A stretch of 64,000 nucleotides of DNA from Chryseobacterium populi (GTDB taxonomy: Bacteria > Bacteroidota > Bacteroidia > Flavobacteriales > Weeksellaceae): positions 248,001 through 312,000 of the forward strand of contig NZ_AKJY01000014.1 of assembly GCF_000282115.1 (NCBI RefSeq). The letters are read 5' to 3'. The notes under the pieces are model-generated. The model was not told the origin of the DNA. It was given only the letters and a program-made list of their open reading frames with translations, and searched no databases. Below are positions 25,818 through 35,095 of the stretch, piece after piece; the first letter of the stretch is position 1, and each line of letters opens with the position of its first letter. A program made the position numbers and the translations under genes.

Positions 25818-25848
25818 AACCCTTCAATCGTATTGGAGGGTTTTTTGT
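25818..25848 (+). terminator. Terminator after tRNA-Asp
   Basis: An 11-base stem (25818-25828 with 25832-25842, one G-U pair) has a 3-base loop and is followed by a T tract. Confidence 0.8.
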
Positions 25849-25984
25849 TGCCATCAGAGGAGTTTCGGTTAAATTTCCGTTCAATCTATTTTTTAAAATC
25901 TAACAATTTTATTTTACTAATAAATTGATAATACTGTTTATAATTTCTTAGAATATGGTTATATTACCATAAATAATTAATGCC

Positions 25985-26006
25985 ACCGTATTTTTACGGT
26001 ATTTTT
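25985..26006. terminator. Small hairpin with T tract
   Basis: ACCGTA and TACGGT flank TTTT and are followed by ATTTTT. It lies 80 bases before the L,D-transpeptidase gene and may be a weak terminator. Confidence 0.35.
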
Positions 26007-26081
26007 CTTAAACACTTTTATTATTCGTTTTTAGGTCTGATATTTGTACTGTCAAACCAAACGAAATGACCTTATTTATTT

Positions 26082-27116
26082 ATGAATAACATACTTGTGA
26101 GAAAAATTTTTTTATTTACTCTTATTATCGCATTATTTTTAGTTTCATGTAAGAAGGAGATTGAAAAAATAAATGATACTTTAAACAATGATACCACTCA
26201 GACTGAAACTCAAGCTTCCAAAACGGATTCTATAAAAAAAGATTCTGTTGTGAAAAAAGAATCCGTGCCTCCCGCTATGCAGGAAAATGGTTTTTATAAC
26301 GCTTTTGTCCTTCCGAAAGATAAAAAGCTCAGGGATTCATTATATGGGGTTTTCAGCAAAAAATATTCTGAAAAAGAACGTTATGCAATCTTAGCTTTAA
26401 ACAGGCTGGATTCAAAAAATAAATGGAATTCGGATACCTTGGTAGTTCCCGCCAAAATAGATACTACACTGATGTCTTATTCACCTTTTCCGATGCAGCT
26501 GGATGTACTGAGCGGGGTGAAGAAGTTTGTGATTTTTTCATATCCTATTCAGGCTTACGGGGTATATTCGAACGGAAGCCTTGTAAAATGGGGCCCAACA
26601 AGTATGGGAAAAAAAGCAGCACAGACTACCCGTGGTTTAACGTTTGCCAACTGGAAAAAGAAGTTATCTATTTCTACAGTGAGCAGTGAATGGAAATTGC
26701 CCTATAATTTCAATATTTTTAATAGTGGAGGCATCGGCTGGCATCAGTATGACCTTCCGGGTTACCCCGCATCACATTCATGTTTAAGATTATTGATGAA
26801 GGATGCCCAATGGCTGTATTCTTACGCCGATACTTGGATTTTAAATCCGGGTGGAGCGACCACAAAAGCAAAAGGAACACCGGTAATGGTTTTCGGGGAT
26901 TATAAATGGGGAGGAAGAAAACCCTGGAGAAAGCTTCTGGATGACCCGAATGCGAATAACATTTCCGTAGAAGAAATGACGAGGCTTATTGAACCGAATA
27001 TTGAAAAAATTCTAAAAGAACAGGATAACAGAGACAAAGTGGCAGATTCCATTAAAGCTGCAAAAGCAGTTGAAATTCAGGAACCGGCTATTATACCGGA
27101 AGTTCCGGCTCCTTAA
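26082..27116 (+). CDS. L,D-transpeptidase (YkuD) family lipoprotein
   Basis: The 344-residue lipoprotein (lipobox LVSCK, Cys23) has a charged linker (about 25-65) and a YkuD-type catalytic domain (about 130-275). The catalytic segment reads GWHQYDLPGYPASHSCLRLL with nucleophile Cys234. The usual SHGC is SHSC here, a Gly to Ser change next to the nucleophile. The enzyme should cross-link or attach proteins to peptidoglycan in the periplasm. A Pro-rich tail ends the protein. Its stop codon overlaps that of the convergent next gene. Confidence 0.85.
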   Translation: MNNILVRKIFLFTLIIALFLVSCKKEIEKINDTLNNDTTQTETQASKTDSIKKDSVVKKESVPPAMQENGFYNAFVLPKDKKLRDSLYGVFSKKYSEKERYAILALNRLDSKNKWNSDTLVVPAKIDTTLMSYSPFPMQLDVLSGVKKFVIFSYPIQAYGVYSNGSLVKWGPTSMGKKAAQTTRGLTFANWKKKLSISTVSSEWKLPYNFNIFNSGGIGWHQYDLPGYPASHSCLRLLMKDAQWLYSYADTWILNPGGATTKAKGTPVMVFGDYKWGGRKPWRKLLDDPNANNISVEEMTRLIEPNIEKILKEQDNRDKVADSIKAAKAVEIQEPAIIPEVPAP

Positions 27117-27637
27117 TTTTTCTTTTCAAACTGCAGGGTAGACTCTTCGGCAAATCTTCTCAATTTTTGCATTTCATCTTTGGCTTTGCTTTGCCCGAAT
27201 CTTGCGGCAATATAAGTTGCGGCTATGCACGCCAGCATGATAAATGAAGCGCTTAAAGCCCATGGGAAATCGTTGCTTTTTATTTGCTTTTCCACATAAA
27301 ACATCGTGAAAAAGGTCATCCATAAAATAGAAAAAGAGAAATACAGAAACATAAAGAAAGTCCATACTGCTGAGCTGGGCCCGAATACACCTCTTATGAC
27401 AATCTGATCATCTTCCTCTTCGGTGCGTAAAGATAACCTGGGCTTCCAGTAGGTATCATACTTTGTTTCTACACAAATGGTAGCAACCTCCTTATTGATA
27501 TTCCCGGAAAACTCATCTTTATGCTCCCTAAGATAGTTTTTTAGGTTTTCAGCATATTCTTCCTTGGTGAGATGGGTAAACATCTTGAATCGTGGCCGTG
27601 TTCTTATTTTATCTAATGTGGTTTCTTCCGTTTGCAT
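27113..27637 (-). CDS. Hypothetical membrane protein
   Basis: The 174-residue protein has a soluble N-terminal part (about 1-85) and two membrane segments (about 90-112 and 124-146), then a charged helix with Lys and Glu. The FGPSSAVWTFFMFLYF stretch leads into the first segment. I assign no family. It starts 1 base after the stop of the PDZ protease gene, so the pair is one operon and may act together at the membrane. Confidence 0.7.
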   Translation of the reverse strand: MQTEETTLDKIRTRPRFKMFTHLTKEEYAENLKNYLREHKDEFSGNINKEVATICVETKYDTYWKPRLSLRTEEEDDQIVIRGVFGPSSAVWTFFMFLYFSFSILWMTFFTMFYVEKQIKSNDFPWALSASFIMLACIAATYIAARFGQSKAKDEMQKLRRFAEESTLQFEKKN

Positions 27638-27638
27638 A

Positions 27639-28967
27639 CTATTCCTGATAGGGTATTGGATCTTCTAATGTAAAGCTTAATGTCAATTCCTGGGTTTTTC
27701 TGTGAACAACCATTGTAATGGTTCTGCCTTCAGACGATTTCATTAATTCAAGGATGCGCTCCAGGGTCATATCGGAGGTCCTTCGTCCGTTAATAGTAAT
27801 AATCTGATCATCTTTTTTCAAACCTGCTTTATCGGCTGGTGAATCTTTTCTCACTCCTGCGATGGAAAATATGGGTTTCAGAACAAATTTATACTGTAGG
27901 TTATTATTAAGAACCTCTACTTCACCTGATGCTTTATTTGTACTTTTAGCTGTTGCTATGCTGAATACATCTTTTTCCCACTGTAAACCATCCTGCTTAA
28001 AATCAAGGCCGCTCATATTAAAATGGAAAGGATCATCATAATTTTTATTTTTTCTTAAATATAGTTTCTGATTCTTATAATCAAATGCTACCGTGAACCG
28101 GCGCATAATTTCACCACCTACAGAGCCTTTTCTGCCATCAACAATAGTAACATGCTGAATGGAAAATTCATCAGGCATTGCCGTAAGAGGTTTTTCAAAT
28201 TTAAAATCCCCGATATAAAAATTATGAATTCTGCTCCTTTTACCATAAACATCACCATTAAAGCCTCTTCCTAAAAAATCATCGATATTGGGGCGGTTAT
28301 ATACAAAATTTTTGATAAGGTTTGGAAAGAGCCAGATAGGATCACTGTTTCCAAGATCTATCAGCAGCTTTGAGCTTTTCTTTTCATTCGTCATTTCCAC
28401 ATGAGCATGCATATAGGGCTTATTTCTTTCAATGGATATGGGAAACTCTTCAAATTTTTTTATTTTTTTTCTGAATAATTCAATATCATTATAGATGGTA
28501 ATCCGTTTTGAGAGATAATCGATAATTACCGGATGCTTTTTAAAAAAATGGTAGCCGATAATCCCGTTAACAGGAATTCCAACGTGGGAAGAAATATTAA
28601 ATTCCTGATTGACAATAATAAAAATACTGAATGAAGTGTTTGTGAAATCTTTTCCGATCTTTCCTACATTGTTGTCTGAACGGAAGCCATCAATACTGGT
28701 ATTTCCACCTAATCCCGAAAATTTTATCTTTTCAAGGTTGCTTAGCTTTACTTCCTTATCCTCTAAACTGAAAATTGAGGTTTCTGCGACCCCCGTATCC
28801 AGCAAAAAGGTTAATTCTGCACCATTTACATTAACAGGAATAAAAATAAGATTGTTGATAAACTTAAAGGGAATCACTGTTTTTTTAGCATTCTTTATTT
28901 CAAAGGAATTTTGGGCATTAAAAAAAATGCTTAAAAATAAAAACCAAATAAAATGCCTGAATTTCAT
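27639..28967 (-). CDS. Retropepsin-like aspartyl protease with PDZ domain
   Basis: The 442-residue exported protein (signal about 1-18) has an N-terminal domain with the catalytic motif LLDTGVAETS (Asp57) and a second half with LLIDLGNSDPIW, the weaker partner lobe. A C-terminal PDZ domain (about 345-425; GVRKDSPADKAGLKKDDQII) binds protein ends. This layout is common in Bacteroidota and is taken to mean peptide turnover in the periplasm. It leads a two-gene operon with the small membrane protein. Confidence 0.85.
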   Translation of the reverse strand: MKFRHFIWFLFLSIFFNAQNSFEIKNAKKTVIPFKFINNLIFIPVNVNGAELTFLLDTGVAETSIFSLEDKEVKLSNLEKIKFSGLGGNTSIDGFRSDNNVGKIGKDFTNTSFSIFIIVNQEFNISSHVGIPVNGIIGYHFFKKHPVIIDYLSKRITIYNDIELFRKKIKKFEEFPISIERNKPYMHAHVEMTNEKKSSKLLIDLGNSDPIWLFPNLIKNFVYNRPNIDDFLGRGFNGDVYGKRSRIHNFYIGDFKFEKPLTAMPDEFSIQHVTIVDGRKGSVGGEIMRRFTVAFDYKNQKLYLRKNKNYDDPFHFNMSGLDFKQDGLQWEKDVFSIATAKSTNKASGEVEVLNNNLQYKFVLKPIFSIAGVRKDSPADKAGLKKDDQIITINGRRTSDMTLERILELMKSSEGRTITMVVHRKTQELTLSFTLEDPIPYQE

Positions 28968-29080
28968 TTACTGAATTTAGTGAAATTATTGTTACAAAAA
29001 ATAAAAAACATTCTCTGATTTGAGAATGTTTAAGTATTTTGTAAAGAATTTGCCTGAATGTTTTGTTTTTTGTAATTTAA

Positions 29081-29719
29081 TTATTTCGAAAAAAAATCCA
29101 TCAGATCAATATAATTTTTTTGATTCACCCCGTGTCCGCTCATATACTCCCTGAAAGTAAAATAACAACTCAGGTCATACAGTAAATCAGCAGCTTTTCT
29201 ACCCCATTCTAAAGGAATGACAGCATCATCTGTTCCGTGGGATACAAAAAAACGAAGTTTTTCCAGTTTCTTTTTATCTTTCACAATATCACCTAAAATC
29301 TTTTGTTCAGGGTAACTGCTTAAACAGGCCACATAACTGAATAATTCAGGATGCTTCAATGCCAGTGCATAGCATAGAATTCCTCCCTGGCTGAATCCGC
29401 ACAGATGGGTCTTACTTTCCGTTAAACCATAATGATTGATGATTTTCAGTATATTTTCCAGGATGGCATTCAAAGATGCATTCGCCTGATCAACATCAAT
29501 AAACTTTTCAGGATTATTGAAATCAATATTAAACCAGGAATAACCCTCAAATTGAGTGTCTCCCGGGGCTCTGAAGCTTACAAGAATCCAGTCGGCAGGA
29601 AGTGTTTCTCTGAAACTGAAAAGGTCCTGTTCGTTACTTCCGTATCCGTGAAGCATAAAAAGTATAGGAGTATTGGGTGTAATATTTTCGGGTTCCCTGA
29701 CTAAATAATCTAAATTCAT
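29081..29719 (-). CDS. Carboxylesterase/phospholipase-type alpha/beta hydrolase
   Basis: I start at MNLDYLVREPENITPNTP (29719); the frame is open 13 codons further but without a fitting start. The 212-residue protein has FMLHGYGSNEQDLF for the oxyanion loop, LCGFSQGGILCY with the nucleophilic Ser, GTDDAVIP with Asp and SGHGVNQ with His. This is the small esterase family (Abhydrolase_2) that acts on short acyl esters. It has no signal peptide. Confidence 0.85.
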   Translation of the reverse strand: MNLDYLVREPENITPNTPILFMLHGYGSNEQDLFSFRETLPADWILVSFRAPGDTQFEGYSWFNIDFNNPEKFIDVDQANASLNAILENILKIINHYGLTESKTHLCGFSQGGILCYALALKHPELFSYVACLSSYPEQKILGDIVKDKKKLEKLRFFVSHGTDDAVIPLEWGRKAADLLYDLSCYFTFREYMSGHGVNQKNYIDLMDFFSK

Positions 29720-29976
29720 AGAACAAAGATAAATAATAATCAGATGGTAAAATCTCAAAAATCTGAATTTTTTTTTGTGTTAAAAAATTGTGAAGGATAT
29801 TTTTAATTTCCCCTAAATAAGCCGGTTAATCAAAATATTATTTTCGTAAAAACCTGGATATATAGGTTTTATTGATTTGATATTATTTGGAAATTTTTGT
29901 TGGAAATTTTTCATAAAAGTTATTTTTATATTGATAAAAAACCTATATTTGAAACATTAAAAATCTATTTGGAGAA

Positions 29977-30408
29977 ATGAAGCAATTTTACAAATCTAAA
30001 AGTTTACTAAGACTTTCTTTTTTATTCATCGTATTATTTTCAGTAGTTTCTGTAGCTAATTCTTGTAAGGATGACGATGATGAAGAATTTACAGATCATA
30101 TGGTACAATTTGAGGTGAAAGGTTCTCAGAATGTAGTTCCTAAAACCATCGTAACTCAGGTTGGAACCAGCCAGAATACAATGTATAACACGGTTCAGAC
30201 ACCTATAACCTATCCTTGGACAAGTGGAGAGTTTTTTGTTAACTCAAGTCAGTCCCAGTTGAATCTTGCAGCTAATGCAGAACTTCCGAATGCTGATTCT
30301 GAACTGATCGTTACGATTTGGATCGATGGTGAAGTTGCCAAAACAGATACGGTTACCGGAGCTGGAGTAAAAAGTGCTGCAGTAGCCCACAGTTTCCTGG
30401 AATTATAA
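29977..30408 (+). CDS. Exported hypothetical protein with acidic N-terminus
   Basis: The 143-residue product has a signal segment (about 8-27) ending NSCKDDDDEEF, so the Cys may be lipidated. The Asp run after Cys resembles surface-exposure signals of flavobacterial lipoproteins, which favour charged residues there. The mature part is beta-rich with no known motif. A strong terminator follows it. Confidence 0.75.
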   Translation: MKQFYKSKSLLRLSFLFIVLFSVVSVANSCKDDDDEEFTDHMVQFEVKGSQNVVPKTIVTQVGTSQNTMYNTVQTPITYPWTSGEFFVNSSQSQLNLAANAELPNADSELIVTIWIDGEVAKTDTVTGAGVKSAAVAHSFLEL

Positions 30409-30422
30409 AAAGCAAAATTAAA

Positions 30423-30460
30423 TACACAAAAAAACCGCTGGAAAGCGGTTTTTTTGTGTA
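30423..30460. terminator. Bidirectional terminator hairpin
   Basis: A perfect 17-base stem (30423-30439 with 30444-30460) has a GGAA loop and A and T runs on the two arms. Confidence 0.85.
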
Positions 30461-30660
30461 TTTAATTTCAGTCAACAGAGATCAAATTTTTCTTAATTTT
30501 TGTAAATATCAGCAATAATTTCTTTATTTTTTTATTTGAAGTTATTTTTATCCGTTGACTTTGATTAAGTTTATACATAATGGTGTTAAATTATCTTTTT
30601 ATTTAAAATTCAGGAATAAAATTAAGTATATTAGAATGTTAATTTTAGTTTGAAAAATAG

Positions 30661-32346
30661 ATGTGGAAAAGAATAACGGTATTGATATTTTTAATTGCAT
30701 TTTCTTCTGTATTTCCGCAGAACCAACAAGATATACAAGCTTACAAAGATAAATTCTTTATCTATCAGAAAATAGGAACAGACAGTGCTTTAGTGTATGT
30801 AAATAAAATTTTTGCTTCTAAAAATAATGCTGATCTGGCATTTGCCTATGCTGCAAAAAGATACTTATTGACGATTACCGGAAAAGAAAATGCCACTCAA
30901 GGTTATCTTGCAAAAATTAATGCGTATTTAAAAAAAGTTCCGGAAACAGAAGAAAATTATGTGAGTTTATCCCATATACACAATATTCTCGGGAATACTG
31001 ATATGGCAAACGGATCTCCTAATGAGGCATTAAAAAAATTTATAAAGGCTGACTCTTTTGCACAAAAAAATAATGATATCCGGCAGCATATAAAAATCAA
31101 AGGAAATATTGCCTATGTAAAACTTAATATAAAACAAACGGATGATGCTATTTCAGAAACTAAGGAAGTACTTGAGCTTTTGGGAAAGAATAAGCATTTA
31201 TATGAAAAAGAAAATTTTGAAATAATTTATAACAACCTGTTTTCCAATTTAGGCCACCTTTATTCCGATAAATATATCTCAGATCCGGATAAGAATAAAA
31301 AATATGCAGACAGTGCCCTGCAGAATTTTTACCAACTGCTTCGTTCTACAAAAGATAAGAAACTGTTGGCTGGGACTTATTTAAAACTGGGGACATTAAA
31401 CAATAAGAAGAAAAATTACCCGGAAGCATCCGGATATTATCTGAAAAGCTTAGATCTCTATACTTCTCTGCAACTTAAAGATGAGATTCTTAATCTTAAG
31501 TATAATTTGGGAGTGAATTACTATGAGTTGGATGAATATATGAAATCAAAGCAGAGTTTCCTGGAAATGTCCCATGCAATGGAGAAAGATTCATTGATAA
31601 ATATAGATTATATTTTTACCCAGGATTATTTATCCAAAATTTATTTAAAGGAAGGAAAGGCAGATTCTGTAGAATTTTATAATAACAAATTCATTGACCT
31701 GTACCAGAAGAATTCTGAATTGGAAAAGAAAAATATAGCCAATATTTACAGGGAAATCAATTCCAAGAATTTGAATGAGGAGATCAATAAAAGCTCTTCT
31801 ATACTTAGAAACCGTTTGTTTCTTATTATCGTATTGATTGTATTGATAGGCTGTATCTCAGGATATTTATTGCTTCAGATCCGGAAAAAGAAAAAAATAG
31901 AAACCAGGCTGGATGAAATATTACTTCAGGTAAAGAACAGCAGTTTAAATAACCATCAGAGTAAAAGCAGTTTTACAATAAGTAATGAAAAAGAAGCGGA
32001 GATTATGGAGAAGCTGCTTGAGCTGGAAGACAAAAAGATCTATCTTAAAAATGAGTTTAACCAGGCCTATGCTGCAAAAAAACTGGGAACCAATACCACT
32101 TACCTTTCACAGACTATCAATAAATACATGAAGAAATCTTTCAGTGAATATACGAACGAATTAAGAATCAACTATATTCTAAAGGAATTGTCTGAAAATA
32201 AAAAACTGCGAAATTATACTACCCAGGCGTTAGCGGATCTTGTAGGCTATAAAAGTGGAATTTCTTTTGCAAGAACGTTTAAAGAAAAAACGGGTGTTAC
32301 CCCGTTTCAGTATATTGAGAAATTAAATGCAGAGAATTTATCCTGA
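30661..32346 (+). CDS. TPR membrane sensor with AraC-type DNA-binding domain
   Basis: The 561-residue protein has a signal peptide (about 1-19), TPR repeats through about residue 370, one membrane segment (about 384-404, RLFLIIVLIVLIGCISGYLL) and a cytoplasmic AraC helix-turn-helix domain (about 455-555). The layout places a peptide- or protein-binding TPR domain in the periplasm and a DNA-binding domain inside, a one-protein sensor. Two leader-peptide genes lie just downstream, convergent, and could be its targets or signals. Confidence 0.85.
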   Translation: MWKRITVLIFLIAFSSVFPQNQQDIQAYKDKFFIYQKIGTDSALVYVNKIFASKNNADLAFAYAAKRYLLTITGKENATQGYLAKINAYLKKVPETEENYVSLSHIHNILGNTDMANGSPNEALKKFIKADSFAQKNNDIRQHIKIKGNIAYVKLNIKQTDDAISETKEVLELLGKNKHLYEKENFEIIYNNLFSNLGHLYSDKYISDPDKNKKYADSALQNFYQLLRSTKDKKLLAGTYLKLGTLNNKKKNYPEASGYYLKSLDLYTSLQLKDEILNLKYNLGVNYYELDEYMKSKQSFLEMSHAMEKDSLINIDYIFTQDYLSKIYLKEGKADSVEFYNNKFIDLYQKNSELEKKNIANIYREINSKNLNEEINKSSSILRNRLFLIIVLIVLIGCISGYLLLQIRKKKKIETRLDEILLQVKNSSLNNHQSKSSFTISNEKEAEIMEKLLELEDKKIYLKNEFNQAYAAKKLGTNTTYLSQTINKYMKKSFSEYTNELRINYILKELSENKKLRNYTTQALADLVGYKSGISFARTFKEKTGVTPFQYIEKLNAENLS

Positions 32347-32358
32347 TTAAAATGGCCT

Positions 32359-32589
32359 TTATACGGAGGCGGAGCATGTCTGTGCACATTGGTCTGTGCA
32401 AATATTTGAAGAACAACATTCATCTATCGGCATCTCCCAACAATGATCTACTGTTCCTGAACCATTACCATTATTGGTTCCGCCTCCACCAGGCCCATCA
32501 CCCCCATCAAGAGAAAGCTGTCCGGCAATGATTGCTGACTGTTCTTTTCTGGTTAATTTTTTTAAGCTGTTTTTAAATTGTGTTTTCAT
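32359..32589 (-). CDS. Bacteriocin-like peptide precursor, Cys-rich
   Basis: The 76-residue product has a leader MKTQFKNSLKKLTRKEQSAI ending IAG, like other Chryseobacterium bacteriocin-like leaders (LKKL-R-EQ-AG). A Gly/Asn-rich spacer (GGGGTNNGNGSG) leads to a C-terminal core with six Cys (DHCWEMPIDECC to the end). The leader fits double-glycine-type export peptidases; none is encoded nearby. A paralog with the same leader and spacer lies upstream. Killing activity is not shown; secreted signals are another option. Confidence 0.75.
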   Translation of the reverse strand: MKTQFKNSLKKLTRKEQSAIIAGQLSLDGGDGPGGGGTNNGNGSGTVDHCWEMPIDECCSSNICTDQCAQTCSASV

Positions 32590-32663
32590 ATTGATTCTTT
32601 TTAATTTTTATTTGAAAAGTTTAGCTGGCAGATTTCTTCATTGCTTCAGGCATATTCATCTAT

Positions 32664-32876
32664 TTAGACTTCTGAATTCTGGACGGGTAAACAATCTGGT
32701 TCTGTTGTAGGGTAGAAACAGCGTAAAGTGACATTTCCAGAGCCACTGCCATTATTGGTACCTCCGCCTCCGTTACCGTAAACAGGATCGTTAATTGCTG
32801 TTGTGTTTCCGGCAGTAATTTTAAGCTGTTCTTTTCTCGGTAATTTTTTTAAACCGGAGTTAAATTTTGTGTTCAT
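32664..32876 (-). CDS. Bacteriocin-like peptide precursor, paralog
   Basis: I start at MNTKFNSGLKKLPRKEQ (32876); the frame is open 30 codons further upstream but that part does not resemble the paralog. The 70-residue product shares the leader pattern and the GGGGTNNGSGSG spacer with the neighbour. Its core differs, with two Cys in RCFYPTTEPDCLP. The pattern of conserved leader and diverged core is typical of exported peptide families. Confidence 0.75.
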   Translation of the reverse strand: MNTKFNSGLKKLPRKEQLKITAGNTTAINDPVYGNGGGGTNNGSGSGNVTLRCFYPTTEPDCLPVQNSEV

Positions 32877-33196
32877 TATAAGTGTTTTAATATAATGCTG
32901 TGATATTTTTATGAATACAACAGCAGATGGCGTAAAATTAAAAATTAATATGCTTTCAAAACACATCTTGTACAGAAGGATACTTCAGAATATATGATTT
33001 TTATTTAATTATCTGTTTGTTAGGGGTTTAATTTGTTTTTGAAGATATACTTTTTATAAAAAGTTCTATTGTTTTTTATAAAATATTGATTCATACCGTT
33101 TTTTTTCAGCTTAGATTAAGCAACATTTGTACTTGAAATTTCTTGAAGGAAACAAATATGAAACCTTAAAAAATGATAATACAAAAAATTTAAAGT

Positions 33197-34231
33197 ATGA
33201 AAACAAAATATCTACTCATTATTATTTTATGTACACTTTTTAACGTACAGATAAAAGCACAACCTACTATTACCAGTGCAGATATAATTACCGGAACTTT
33301 TCCATATACAGATGTTTCTTTTGCACCGGGAGCCTATTCTCCCGGTAGTGGAGGAGCGAATATAACCTGGGACTTTTCCAATATCCAGGGAACAGGGAAC
33401 GGGGCTACATTGTTCTGGGGGGTATGCCCCGGTATTCCGGAATGTTCAGCTTTTCCCACAGCAAACCGGTATATAGCGGTAATTGATCCGAGTACCGGAA
33501 CTCAATTCCCTGATAAAAATCTGTTCCGGCTTACAGATACTCAGTTTGAACACTTAGGTGCCCGTAATGAGACGATGAATTTTACTTATGCTTATACGGA
33601 TACTCCGATTGAACTTACATTTCCAATTACTTACGGACAGTCTTTTACAGATACTTCCTCAGTAACATATAATAGCATTACCACCACTACTAATGATGTG
33701 ATTACAGCAGATGGGTATGGTACCCTTGTAACTCCTGCAGGTACTTTTACCAATGTGTTGAGAGTGAAAAAAGTAAGTACTATAACATCATCCGGTGCAG
33801 GTGTAACTACAATAACGGAAACTATCACGTATGTATGGTATAAAAACAACAGGGAGACAATTGCGACCTTTGCAATAGTGAACTTTATATCACCTGCATT
33901 ACCACCTCAGTCTTCAAACTTTCAATACACTACCAATGCTAATCTGGCTGCGGAAGATATACAGGCAGGAAAAAAGATAATGGTATATCCCAATCCTGTT
34001 AAAGACGGAAAACTGTGGATCAATATCCCTTCAAATGTTAAAATGAAATCTATCAGAATATATGATATGACCGGGAAACAGATTTTTACAGAACTACAGC
34101 ATCAGATCATTCAGATAGGAGGTAAACATATGATCAGTCTGCAGAATTATCCCGAAGGAACTTATATCGTTAAGATAGAAACAGATAAGAATACTTCTTC
34201 TAGTACCATACAGATCGGAAAAAGCAATTAA
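33197..34231 (+). CDS. T9SS type A sorting domain protein
   Basis: The 344-residue protein has a signal peptide (about 1-21) and a Thr/Gly-rich beta domain (about 25-245). From VYPNPVKDGKLWINIPSN onward it is a type A sorting domain with the ending GTYIVKIETD. It should be secreted by the type IX system. No catalytic motif is visible. It stands alone with promoter space of 230 bases upstream. Confidence 0.85.
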   Translation: MKTKYLLIIILCTLFNVQIKAQPTITSADIITGTFPYTDVSFAPGAYSPGSGGANITWDFSNIQGTGNGATLFWGVCPGIPECSAFPTANRYIAVIDPSTGTQFPDKNLFRLTDTQFEHLGARNETMNFTYAYTDTPIELTFPITYGQSFTDTSSVTYNSITTTTNDVITADGYGTLVTPAGTFTNVLRVKKVSTITSSGAGVTTITETITYVWYKNNRETIATFAIVNFISPALPPQSSNFQYTTNANLAAEDIQAGKKIMVYPNPVKDGKLWINIPSNVKMKSIRIYDMTGKQIFTELQHQIIQIGGKHMISLQNYPEGTYIVKIETDKNTSSSTIQIGKSN

Positions 34232-34423
34232 TACTCATCGTGCATGCGGATTATGGAAATGACACTTTAGTTTAAACAGAATCTCTATTACAACTGAATC
34301 ACCCTATCAATAATAATGTTTTTTTTCATAAAATTTATAATTATCAGCTGTTATTCTTATTCCAACATGCACAATGAGCTTAATTTATAATTTTTAATAA
34401 ACTAAATAATAAACAATTTAATA

Positions 34424-34930
34424 ATGAAAAAAAAGATTTTTTTACTGGGCCTGATTTCGTTTTTTGGAGTAATGAAAGCACAAAGAGTGCAGAAAGGAGA
34501 AGCCCAGATCAATGCAGGAGTTGGATTTTCAAACGGATGGGGAATGCCTGTGTATGCTGGTGTTGATTACGGTATACATAATGACATTACCATAGGAATT
34601 GAAGGAAGCTATAGTACTGAAAAATATACCGGGGATATTAAAGGAAGCTGGTTCGGGATCGGAATTAACGGAAATTATCACTTTAACAGCCTTTTTAAAA
34701 TTCCTAATAAATGGGATATATATGCAGGAGTAACATTAGCTTACAACTCATTCTCTTATAAGTATAACGGTTCTGATTATGATTATTTCGGAGGTGAATC
34801 TTCAGGAGTTGGTTTTGCAGGTCAGGCCGGAGCCAGATACTATTTTACGGATCATTTTGGAGTGAATGTAGAATTCGGAGGTGGAACGGTGGCTTCTGGA
34901 GGTAAAGGAGGAATTACCTATAAATTTTAA
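34424..34930 (+). CDS. Outer membrane beta-barrel protein
   Basis: The 168-residue protein has a signal peptide (about 1-19, ending MKAQR) and alternating strands with Gly and aromatic residues, ending GGKGGITYKF, with Phe as the last residue. This is the OmpA/OmpW-like eight-strand porin-type barrel common in flavobacteria. The role is not known. Confidence 0.8.
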   Translation: MKKKIFLLGLISFFGVMKAQRVQKGEAQINAGVGFSNGWGMPVYAGVDYGIHNDITIGIEGSYSTEKYTGDIKGSWFGIGINGNYHFNSLFKIPNKWDIYAGVTLAYNSFSYKYNGSDYDYFGGESSGVGFAGQAGARYYFTDHFGVNVEFGGGTVASGGKGGITYKF

Positions 34931-35065
34931 TTAAAATATGAAGAAATGAATCTATACCGAATACCTGGAAATAGATTTTTATAGAAAAATAAGTGTTAAA
35001 ATTGGATTTGGATGAGGAATAAAAGAAATTTATCTTTAGATTTCATATAAATGTGGTAGCGAAAT

Positions 35066-35090
35066 CGGGCGGGCTCTTTGAGCCCGCCCG
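35066..35090. terminator. GC-rich hairpin between convergent genes
   Basis: A perfect 11-base stem (35066-35076 with 35080-35090) has a 3-base loop, 5 bases past the tyrS stop. It is the likely bidirectional end of tyrS and the barrel gene, although the T tract is poor. Confidence 0.65.
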
Positions 35091-35095
35091 GTTGA

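Noticed and set aside
29930-29952. Promoter before the exported protein at 29977
   Set aside because: TATATTTG is present at 29944-29951 but the nearest TTG is only 10 bases away, too short for the flavobacterial pattern.
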